Below, piece after piece: positions 28,301 to 40,218 of a stretch of 64,000 nt of DNA. The DNA comes from Ophthalmolycus amberensis (lineage: Eukaryota; Chordata; Actinopteri; Perciformes; Zoarcidae): the NCBI GenBank assembly GCA_024529925.1, contig JAFEUB010000778.1:62001-126000 (forward strand), written 5' to 3'. Below the pieces are notes generated by a model. That model had not been told where the DNA came from and did no database searches. It saw nothing but the letters and a program-made list of their open reading frames with translations. Each line of letters begins with the position of its first letter. Positions within the stretch are counted from its first letter, which is position 1. The position numbers and the translations under genes are program-made.

Positions 28301-31300
28301 AACCACTTGGCTCTATGAGTCAACAGCCCAGTGTCAAACTGGCTGGCCTTCTCATGCCTGCATTCCCCCAATGATGCCTAGGGAACTGGTTTTCTGGCCA
28401 AGATGTGGTTTTGTGGTTACAGTCAGCCAGGCAGAAGGGAGATGAAAATGATGCCATGTGGACAAGAAGCCTTTTCTTCTTTGTTCTGCTAACATGGCAG
28501 AGTGGCTCCAGGTTGGCCTGGGAAGACATTCAGTCCATCTGCCAAACACAATGCAGTCTAGAATTACATTAGACTTGAGGGTCAAAATTAGAATACGAAT
28601 ACAGACACGGTGAAATGTCATTTTTATGTTGAGTTTAATACTATTTTCTGGCTTTAATGGCTCATGAATAACAGAGGACCATTGCACAGCACCTGCAGAA
28701 AGCATGACGTTGATTTATGTGCATATCTGTGTGTTTTTCAGCGTGGGCCAAGGTGGAGCTGACTATGCATGAGGCCGTTGAGGTGTACCTGGGTGACTCG
28801 GCTCAGATCCCCTGCCAGTACAGCTTCACTGATGCCGACAACGAGCCCAGCTTTGTCATGATCCAGTGGTTTGTGGTGAGTACTGCTGGACCCATTGCAA
28901 AAACTGACACTGCCTGTCTAACTATCCAACCGAGCACATGTATGTAAGGGACCGCCCCCTTAAAGTCAATAATTTGATTTCATGGTCAGGGAGCATCTGA
29001 CTTCTTATGTCCTGAATTATTGGCCACAGAAAAAGAGAATTATAAATAAGAATTGTCAAACGAGGTGAAATGAGGATAAAATACGGCTGCAAGGGCTTCC
29101 TGATTGTAGGTACTGTTGCCTCCGTTCATTTCTGAGAGACGATTTTCATTCGTTCCTTGCTTGTGACGCTCAAATCTCATAACATTTCACATGATCATGC
29201 ATGCTTGTCATGCAGTCAAGAGAAATAGATTTTTTTTTTCAATTTTGTGTTGTATGGACCGATTAATCGTAGGTCATGTTGACGGAGCAAGGAGGAAAAA
29301 CAAATGAGTGAACTCAGCGTGCCTCTGATTCAGATCAGATTCCTTTTAGATTGTCTTCAATACAAAACAGTCCATAAAATCCATATATGTGTAGTGACAA
29401 CAAACCATGATATTCAAGGAAGAATGTAAATATTAAAGTAGGGGTTGAATGATGTGAAAGAAAGGAAGCTCATAGCCATGTTTTTGTAGTTAATATTAAA
29501 AAACTACAATTATTATTAAAATTTGTATTTTTTATTCTCAAAAGTACATTATTATTGTCACTATTATTGTTACTATTCTGATTATTTTAGTTGTAGCTGT
29601 TATTATAGGTCTTATCCTGTCTATGAATAGGGCCAGGGTTTCCTGCATCATGTTACAGTGGGTGAGTGCTGCATCACCTGAAATAACGAGCTCCTCCACT
29701 GACGTCAGAAGAAACTATTTATTAATATAAATTATTAAATGAGCGAGGTGCTTGTATAAACAGTCATCTAATAACTATTGTAATGGCTCAGCACAACAAG
29801 ATCTGGACCCACATGCATGACTCTTAGACTCTTAATCGGTGGAGTAAAAGCTATATTCACTGCAGAGGCTGGTCCATAGAGGCAGGAGGCTCCTCTACTT
29901 TTGAAAGGCAAGAGGGAGATCAAAGTATAAAAAGATGTAATAAACCACCAAATCTCTGTCATTTATAAAATATTTTGTCTCTTCTTTGGAAAAAAAAATC
30001 CTTTGTGGATATTCTGATTAAAATGCTTTTCAACAGCGACACCTGCAGGGCGGGCAGGAGAGTAGTGGCGGGGGGACAGAGGAGGACGGGCTCCTGTTGT
30101 CCTCCTTTAGGGCGAGACCTCGTATGTCAATTTAATGTATTTCATTTTTATTTTCATGTCGTGCTCATTGATAGAAATAGAAATAAGTAGGCAACTTCTA
30201 TAGTATAGCATCACCCCGTGGGTTGCTTCTTCCCAATGTTTTGAGTCACCAACCACACCGACACCGAGGCCACAGTTTTGGTTAACGTTTACATGACTGC
30301 CAACAAGCAGTTCAGGCTGGTTTTGGAAAGGTTTTGAGAAAGACAGTGACTGATTGATGAATGCTGGATTGATAAATACCTGCTGGACACATGTTTTAAC
30401 CATCATACCTGTAAGCAAAACTGCCCAACATCAACCAAACACACGAGCAACGGTTTCCGCTGATTTACCCCTAAACTACTGCGTCGTCCCGCAGAGAGCT
30501 GCAGGTAACAGCGCACGGATGCGCATCTTCTACGGCGATGGCAGTCAGCAGGTGGTGGACAACAACACAGACTACAGCGGCCGCATCGAGGTGACCTCAG
30601 ACCAGCAGGGAACTCGACTCACCATCCAAGATGTCCAGCTCTACGATGAGAGGGAATTCTTCTGCCAGGTGAACGGGCTGGCTGCCGGGAACGCTGAGGG
30701 CAAGACCCACCTCAGAGTGTTTGGTAAGACGGGCTCACAACACGCTTTCTCTGTGTCACACAAAACATTGTTTAAAGGAAGACACAAAGTCAAAAGATTG
30801 TTTCATGATGCGTTTATTAAAGATTATATATTTTCCTGATTCAGCTCCTCCAGAGGCTCCAGTGATCGAGGGTGTCCTTACTGGAATATCCATGACCAAT
30901 GAGGTTCCATCTAAGGTGAGTCCCTTCAATTGTAGACACTGAGATCAACCAAAACAATAATAATAATGTATACAGTATTTGTATATTGCTGAAATACCAT
31001 CTTCAAGATAATAACTATTTGTCAATGTGATTCTCCTTCCAGGTTGCATCATGCGAGGCTCGCAACGGCTTCCCTAAACCCAACATCACATGGTACAGGG
31101 ACAGCATGCCACTGGTGCCTGCACCAGGAAGTAAGTGCAAATAGATGGCCCGTTGTGTCTATCTCAGAGGGTCTGCCATGTCACCCCAGAGTGTTTCCTT
31201 TGGTTTGAGTCCAGGCCATTTCTCTTTCAAATCTCAGCATATTCCTGAAAATCTTCTACGCATCTTGATAAGCAAACGGTAAAAATCCCAAAGTATCTCA

Positions 31301-34300
31301 GAAACGGTAGCAAGGAATTTCCCTGTCCACAGAAAACTGTGATATGTTTAGCCACGCTAGCGGCTTGACTCCAGGGATCTCCATGTCAGTTTGTCAGTCG
31401 ATCCACCGCTTTGAAACAGACTGTCATTCTGCCAATTATACTTTTATTTTTAGTGACTGGCTTTGGTTTGGACCAAAGTGAAAGAAATATTGCATAGTTT
31501 GCCATGAAATTTGGAACAGGCATTCTTATATATATATTTATTTGCATTTAAATATTGATTAAGCATATATTTAATCTGCTATTTGTAAGGGCTGTGGTCC
31601 ATTGTTACATATCTACATTGTCTTGTCCAGATGTGAACATCTTGATCCTGGTAACCCAGCAGTCCAGTGACTTCTTCTCCGTCCAGAGCACCCTGGAGTA
31701 CAAGGTGCTTAAGGAGGACAAAGATGCCCGTTTCTCCTGTGAGGTCAGCTTCTTTGTCCCGGGAGCCATCAGGACAGTCGAGTCCAACAGCATCAACATC
31801 ACTGTTCACTGTGAGTTAACGCTGAGCCTTTTTATACACATGTCGTGTTTGTTTCACGTCAGTTGTCGACAACAATTGTCCCCGAATGTAAAGGTAAAAT
31901 TAGATAATGGCGGCACAAATCTTCCATCTTTGGGACACCCTACCTCATCGTGGTCAGTTAAGTGTTTCCTCTGCTGTGAGATTAAGTGGACCACATAAAG
32001 TTACAGCCTCCTCAGATGTTTAGTTACAAATTAAATTAGCTCTCTTTAGGTTAAAGGAATAGTTCACCCAAAAACAATCTAATTGGTATATAGTGCCCAC
32101 CTCCCTCGGCTCTCTATGGTCCCTGAAAAACGTTTTGTGTCACCCAAAAAATGAAGCAGTAGTTATGGAGAAACGTTTGCACTGCCAGGTTCATGTCCGT
32201 GGCGACAGTATTTGCTGATATGAGACTTCCTTACTCCTTCACTTGCCAGGATAACTTACAGCTGGTCTTTTTAAAGGGCCCTGAGTAGCATTTAAGCGCT
32301 AGGACTGGCCAGGCCTCCATGCTCGCCGAGGTCCTGGTACCCTGATTTGTTCGGGTCCTAAGCCGTGACCAATGGGCTATCCCGAACTTCTTAAGGTCAA
32401 TGCCTAATCTCCACCAATCGTCTCTCTCTCTCAACCAGCTACGCAGGGCAGCTCTTGCCAGGAAATGCAGTAGGATTCATAATTACGCAATTTTGATTCT
32501 TTTATTAATCTGTCTGATGTATTAATTGCTGAAATACTCCTTTAAATCTTATTGTCAACAACACATTTTCTGTCTGTCTGTCCATTATTTGTCTGTTGGT
32601 CCGTTGTTTGAAACGGTTTGTTAGTGATACTGTGGCAGGCAGAGCTAAACCCAGTGAGTGCTGTCAGCGTTATGGAGATGGCCTTGTAGAGAGACTACAG
32701 CAGCCCGCTGAATACGCCTGCTTAATTTGATTGTGTGTCTGTGTGTCCAGACCCCACCACCATGGTGGAGCTGTGGAAGGAGTCGCCCCAGGGCTTGGTC
32801 AAAGAGGGGGATACTGTGGAGCTGCGTTGTCAGGGTGATGGCAACCCCCTGCCGTCCTTCATTTTCAACAGAGAACAAGTAAGAATAGGAGGCATTTTCT
32901 CACCCCTTAAAGTCCCCAAGAGAGAATGGGTGACACTGCAGGAGACATGTAGGGAATGTTTTTGATATGCAGAGCTCACAGGGCCCCCATGTAGACATGA
33001 GTGTGCAAGGTCTGTGAAGGCTCTGTCAGCTCTGACCCTGCAGATCCAGGCCGGGGTCTGAGACCGGAGGCCACGCTGACTGGGCTCATGGGTAGGACTC
33101 ATTCCCATGTCAGACACTCATCCATTGTATGTGTTGACAGACACAAAAACTCAGCTGACTGCCTTTTTAATGTTTACTAACTAGGCAGTCGGGGGCATTT
33201 GGTTAGCGGTTGTTGTGAACATGACTTGGGAGGGAAAAGATATTTAAGACATTAAAAGAAAATAGTTTTTTTTTTAACAATCTAAGTTTTATTTTAATAC
33301 TTTTTGCCATCATCGAATGTCACAATATTAAAGAACTTACTGCTGAAATCTGAAGCAATTGACATGAAAAATCTAAAACAATTTAAAGTGATTACCGTAC
33401 TCAAAGTGTAAGTTGTATATGTTAATAGATTTCTTTGTGTTTCATATACTCACCATAGTTTTACACACTCACAGTTTTGCAATGAACAATATAACTTTCA
33501 TTTTTACTTTCAAGTAAGTGGGTTTGGATAATATGGTTAAACATTTCGGGTTTGTTTAGATTCTGTCTGTATCTCACCACTTGTGTTTCTCGACCTAATG
33601 GACTCCAATGTAAATCGTGGCTGCTTTTTGTAGCTGGTGTCCTCAGATCTGAGGAGGGAAAAGTGCTCAGTAAGAATGTTACCATGATGGCTGAAACGAC
33701 GAAAAATAATATTTTATATTCTGTAAACTACATTAACCTCCGACAATCAGATGTCGTCAGCTTTTTACTAACAAAGTTGAAAGCTATGTCTCCATGTATG
33801 TTTGGGAAACCTGTCATTTTAAATTGGCAACCGAAGCAGGATTCTAAGCTTGCGTTTGATCTCTCACTAAGAGAACTCGGCACCAGTTGGCAGGTCTGAT
33901 TAGTCACCTGATCTTCACCCACAAACTCTCTTTCTGCCAAATAAAACTAAAGCAACTCAGTCATCTTTTTAATAAAATGCTCAAGTCTGCAACTGTCCCC
34001 CACAGGAATAAACTCTGTGACAAACCAGATGTTAATTTCCATTTCTATTTGAAATACAGTATGTCTTCACCCTAAAAGCACACCTGTTGCAAAAAAAGCC
34101 AAAGAACGTGCCTTAGTTTCTGTCATGACTTTCACATCATCACAGCATGGATCTTGCTTACAAATGAGAGTATTTGTTGCAGGAGCTGGATGTGGACTTG
34201 GAGAGCAACCACAGCGATGTGTTGATGCTGTCACCTGTGTCCCGGAAAGACAGTGGCATCTACCAGTGTCTCCCCGTGGACACCGACGACGACTCCGAAG

Positions 34301-34998
34301 TGAAAGGAGAAATGCAGCTCACTGTGCACTGTGAGGAACCATCGCACATGCACACGAGAAAACATAAACGGAACATATATTTGAAACAGGCTTGGAGACA
34401 GAAACGACAGACACTTTGAACGGACCTCGCGGTTTCCTCCCTGCCTCCAGTCTTTATGCTAAGCTAAGCACATTCTGACTCCAGCTCTGTACTTAATGCA
34501 CTAAGATTGATATCATCTCAATCTGAAAAAGAAAGCGAGTAAACGCATAAGAATGATTCCTTTAATTGAACTCCTTCCTCAAAACCGTGTGTTTCGTCCG
34601 TGTTCGTTGTGTTCAGACTTGGACCCAGCTGTGGTGGTTCCTAAAGACTCGGAGTTCATGCTCAAAGGAGAAGATCTGACCGCAACCTGCAACGCTCTGT
34701 CTTCCCTTAAAACAGCCACTGTGTGGTATAAGGTACGTACACAATGAGACGTTGGTACAGATTTGTTTAGATGAGATTTTAAATATTGCAAGCACTAAGG
34801 AAATAAAATGTGTAGACTTAGCAGAAACCTTGTGAATGTTGCATCATTTATCATATGAAAATGTAATGGAAATCCATCTAATGGTTGCTGAGATATTGTA
34901 TTCTGAACCAAACTGGCTGACTTTGCAATCATGGAGCCACAGCACTGACTGATACACTGATCATAATCAATATCCAGCATCACCGGTCTTCATTCACT

Positions 34999-35034
<36 letters not shown>

Positions 35035-36322
35035 GTGTGAGTAGGATGGGAAGCAGGTGGGTAAGGGGAACACATTGCACCTGAAGGACGCCGCCTATGA
35101 AACAACAGGAGAGTACATATGTGAGGTGACCGTTCCCTCCCTGCCCGCGCTGCACACCAGCGGCTCCGTCCACATCATCGTCCAAGGTCAGTCGTCCCAA
35201 ACACCAACTTTAGCAGCTTCTCTTTACTTGTGATGCCAAGGGAAGCTTCCAAGTAGCACTCATTTATATGTGGCCATGGCTATTGTCGTAGGTCTGTTTT
35301 GGTCATGAAGGGCCTCTGTAGTGACTCTAATTCTGCCAAGAGCTCTGATTTGAAACACGTGCCTCTGTTACTAAAAGGGTCAGTCAGTTTAAGTTTGGAT
35401 TTGTGTCGATCGTTGAGGCTTGAAATAAAGAATCGCATCAGAGTTATGAGCTTTTTTACAGTTGAAACCCGTACCAGGAAAGAGGAGGATTGTTTCCCTG
35501 TAAAGCCACTGGAGGGCTTTTAATATGAAGCATCTGTGCAGGAAGTGTCAAGTTCAATTTGACAGTAGCTTAACATTGAAGGAAAAGTGACTGGAATGTA
35601 TTAGTGAATAAAAAACAGTACTTCTGCTAAAAAAAGCAGCAGCAGAGTGGTGAATATGACTCTGATATTTTACTGTACTGTAGATTAGTGCTGTGGAAAT
35701 CAGGTTATCAGGTAAACATGCAGGAAATGTTGAAAATGTATTAAGAGCGAGCAAAACAAGCTTGTAACTAAATATGGACTGTACTTATAAATAGTGTGTG
35801 TGTGTGTGTGTGTAGGTGGTCCCCAGGTGGTGGGAGAGGAGCAGGAGGTGCAGCTGGAGGAGGCAACAGGCAGGATGGTGAATCTGAGCTGTGAGGCTCA
35901 GGGCCATCCGCTGCCCAGCATCTCCTGGAACATCATCGGCAGCCAGGTACCGTCTGACTTGCAGCACTAATTCATCGAGCAATGCGCAGTGCAATGAACT
36001 AGCAGATATTTCATAACGCTGAGTTTGTGCTGAAAAAAAGGGAAACCATGAACATGCTGCTAAACACAGACAAAAATGATTGTCTGGAGAGTTTAACCAA
36101 ACTCCTGATTGCTATTATTACAAATAATGATATAATCATAATTTATATATAATTTATACAGCACCTTACAAAGGGCTAGTGAGGTGCCACTGCAGTAATG
36201 GCGGCGTGTTTACCTACACCAACCACATCTGAGATTATAGTCTTCACAGTTTCGCTCGTTGTGAGGACCAGCATGATTTTGGGATTATGTAGAGATAAAA
36301 ATGTTCATCAACAAAGTGCGTT

Positions 36323-36355
<33 letters not shown>

Positions 36356-39300
36356 CTCCACAGAACTGGCACGAGGTGGTGAGCAAAGCGAACGAGCACA
36401 TGACTCACAGCGTGGTGTCAGTCAAAGTCACCTCGGACATCAGCGCTCAGTGCAACGCTTCCAATGACATGGGGACCGAAGTCAAGGCTTTCAGCATCAA
36501 AGCCAGTAAGAACCTCTCGCTCGCTCACATTAGAAAGTCTGTATGAGTGCAGTGGATGTATGCGGCGGAGAGGGAACCGCATTCAGCCTTTGAAACACTC
36601 ACAAAGCATTCTTTTTTTTAATATTCTCAAAATATGCTCTAAAATTTGCATTCAAACAGTGTTAGTTTGGAAAATGACTGTTATGTTAAAGGACCATTCT
36701 TCATCTTTTAGCACATGTTGGCCCATGATGTGCCTTCTGGTTCATTCAGGGAGCTGCGGTGCGTTGAAGAGGGATAACATGAAAGAAGAAGAGTGATCTC
36801 TGCTCTCTCACAGGCTGCATCAGTGATGGAGTTTAAAACTTATTTTGCTTTTGAAGCCTTAGTCTATGACCATCATGGCCACGAGGATTGCCTATTTCAT
36901 AATGTCAGACCGTGTACAAGCATAGAATGAAAAGATGATAAGTCGGGACTCTCATTTATTCCAATTTGCTCACAAGCCGTATCTAAAGTGTTTTGCTTAA
37001 TGCTCGTACATTAACCACAGTTCACCACGCGCACTGAGGTTTCAGGCTTGTTTTAAGTACAGTATGCATCTGGGATCAGCTCAATCATCAATCCAGATGT
37101 TCACAACCTTTCTGCACATAGCATTCAAAACAGTCTGGACTTCCAACATAACAAAAAATATTTCCCCCCCCCCCGTCAGTGATGCAGCCTGTGAGAGAAC
37201 AGATAATCACTTTTCAGCCACTCCCCGTCGTGCACCAGCATTGTGATGGAACTGTCATAAATGTATGAAGCCATAAGAAGAATATACATGAAGGACGCCT
37301 TCTGCATGTCTAAATGACAGAAAGACATCACAGTCCTGAAGTAGTGAAAGTATCCAGTAAGAGATAAACCCCAAATTTAAGATTTGAATGGGCCAGCCGT
37401 CTAATAGGATAATATGATGAAAAACTGCAGCTTTAACCCTGGTTAATGAAGGCAAACAACCACAAGGCGGTAAATCAATTATTTTTTTTAATAAAAACTT
37501 TTTTATTCCTTTTAATCATCTTGTGACTCTTCTGAGGTCCTGACCTCATGGCAGCGAACCGCTGTTTTAGCAGCCATTGTTGTAACCTCTTACACATGCA
37601 GTCTGCTCATGGTATTGTTTGTAATTACTGAGCAGCTGTGATCAAATTAAATATGAGGTGTGTGTGTGTGTGTTGTGTGTGTGTATTGGTGCGCCCACTC
37701 TAAGTGTTGTTCTACTTGTTCACAGTTCCCAGAGTCACGTCAGCTTCTCCCGTCTATCCTGGTAAGATTGTTGCTCTGTCGTCTCTTCTTGTTTCGCTTT
37801 TGCTCACTTTCTTCTTCAGACTTAAGTTCTGTCCGTGACAATGAATGGGTTGGAGGACTCTATGCATTATTTATGACTTTCATGCAGGAACTCTATACCA
37901 GGACTGTCTAGTTTGCTGGCAGATCTTTGGGATGGCCTGTGGGCATATTAAATATTCTGTTTGATACAGAGAGAAAAATCATAACACCAGCACATTCAAG
38001 CACGCCAACACCCCGAATGATATTTGGACCAAACGATCTGCAGTGGCAAAATACATTATTTGTACATCCCCGAATTTGTTAAACAAGCATAAATAAGTTA
38101 CGTGTCTCACTTTTACTAACTTTTTCCAGACAGTCTTGTGTTTTATGGTTTGTTTTTTATATACCAGGTGAAATGAAAGTAAATATGTAGAGTGGCATTA
38201 TTATGGGGCAATTTTCTGAATATCTCAGCAGTCGCTTCATGCCATTAAAACCTTCACTTGCCTGTGGGGAATACAATGGGCAAAGAAAGAACATTCAGAG
38301 AGCCACCTCCCACAACCATTAAAAACAACATTGTAAAATATATATAGATATATATATATACGTGTAGAGTAAAGTGCTGTGTTGCTGCCAGGATATAAAT
38401 ATTTGGTCGCTCGCTCCTCTAATTGTTTGAGTTTAATAGGGGCCGTATTCTTGCGCTGGCCCTCGACATAGAAGCTTCCTACACACTCACTAAACGAGGA
38501 GTGGGAGATCTAATTGAAGAATGAATTACATCACTGTTTTATGACACGGAGAACTATTAAAAGAATGATGCCGTCTGACTCAGTTTTTGTGGATTCAGCA
38601 TATTCAAAAGGCTGATCTGGATAATTCAATGCATCGAAATATATTATATTGGATATTATCTATATATATTAGTGCAGTTCCTGTTCAAACGGGCCTGTCG
38701 GAACGGGCCGATTGCTTGGCTTCAGGTGTTGCTATTTCGGCTTTATTAAGAACCGCTCATCCAAACAACTTCACACTCGACTCTGCACTCCGTTGGGTCC
38801 TGAGCAATATACCTGATACTGTTACGTCCAGGCGACAATCTCCGGTTCTAAGTGGGTATGCAAAGGCCAAATTGGCTTAAACCTGCATTCTTCCTAAAAA
38901 CCAGCAGGGGCGCGACTCCTCTCGTTAAAAAAAATCACATTGTATAGATCTCTATGAGAAGACGGCCCTACTTTTCAGAGCCAGAATGCCGATCTCGAGG
39001 CTTCAAAACGGCAGTTCACAAACCAATGAGTGACGTCATAGTGATTACGTCCACTTCTAATATACATTCTGTGGTTGCTTCCCCGAACATTCCTCAGCAA
39101 TACACCCACCAAGTGTGAAGTGAATTGGATGAACGCTTGTGGAGAAGGACAGACCTACAGAGACTCTTTCCACATTAGTTCGATATATTGACGGGTATGA
39201 AACGTAGAAAATATCACAAGCTAGTATGGGAATATTTTTTGGGTATTTGCATTGTTAGAAATTTAAAATGATAAAGTTCGATTGAAAATGTATTAAATAC

Positions 39301-40172
39301 ACTGTAAAAATCACTAAACCCTACCAGATACACCCCATTCCTTATATTATTCTACAGGGCTCAGACATAGTGTAGTAGTTCATAAAGTGTGTTGCCTCTT
39401 TGTTTTTTAAAAGAAAAAGAGGAAGAAAGCATTCTCAACTTTTCATTCTGGATGAATAAAGTCATCGAAATAAAGGTTATTAAAGAATGGGTCACAGATG
39501 TTGCGCAAAACAAATGACTTTTCTGCAGTGCTGCCACTTTAATAACACAGAAATAAGTAATTTCACGCACAGCTAATTATTTCTTATGAGGAAACGGACT
39601 TTGTTAAATATGCCACTTGAGAAACAAAACCGTTTAAATAACGCAGTTTGTTGGTATAGAACAGATGTTTCATTATTCTCATTTTTAAAAGCGTTTAGCT
39701 CTTGCATAAAGTCGGGACTCTCAAGAGACAGATTTTTAAAAAGAAACAGACGCTGAGACATTCTGACTTTAAGTCTCTAGTAAGCTCCAAAAACACAGGA
39801 TCACACACTTCCCATAATGCAACCTGCTGCATCTTTTGTCTTTCCATATTCACACCCCCAGTTTGTAGCACAAGCCTATTTGTTATAAATATGTTTCCTT
39901 TTGGCTTTGGTCATTTTCCAAGACTTGACAAAGCTCCTCCATAGATGTTTTCACAGACATAAGACGTTAGTGAATTTACTTTCATGTGTAAAATTGGCAA
40001 AGTGCGCCTTTTAAGGGCAATGTTACCCCTGAGAATTTATGCTCAGGCAAAAGCAAATTTTGTGTGAACGCTGATATAAACAGAAACTTTATTGGTACAC
40101 AATGAACTCCGGCAGGTACATAGTATTGCTTTGCTAGATGGACAGATACTAACATGTGAGTGGTCTCTCTGT

Positions 40173-40218
<46 letters not shown>

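Larger units (their letters stand above)
1327..28741 (+). other. mcam intron 1 (27.4 kb), no gene seen
   Basis: Begins GTGAGT and ends TTTTTCAG. It holds dispersed repeats (listed separately), (CA/TG)n tracts and homopolymers. All open frames are below about 155 codons and none resembles a known protein. Long first introns often hold enhancers; I could not identify one by eye. Confidence 0.7.

Noticed and set aside
38587..38880. 97-codon plus-strand frame in mcam intron 13
   Set aside because: Overlaps sequence belonging to a high-copy fish repeat; not spliced into mcam.
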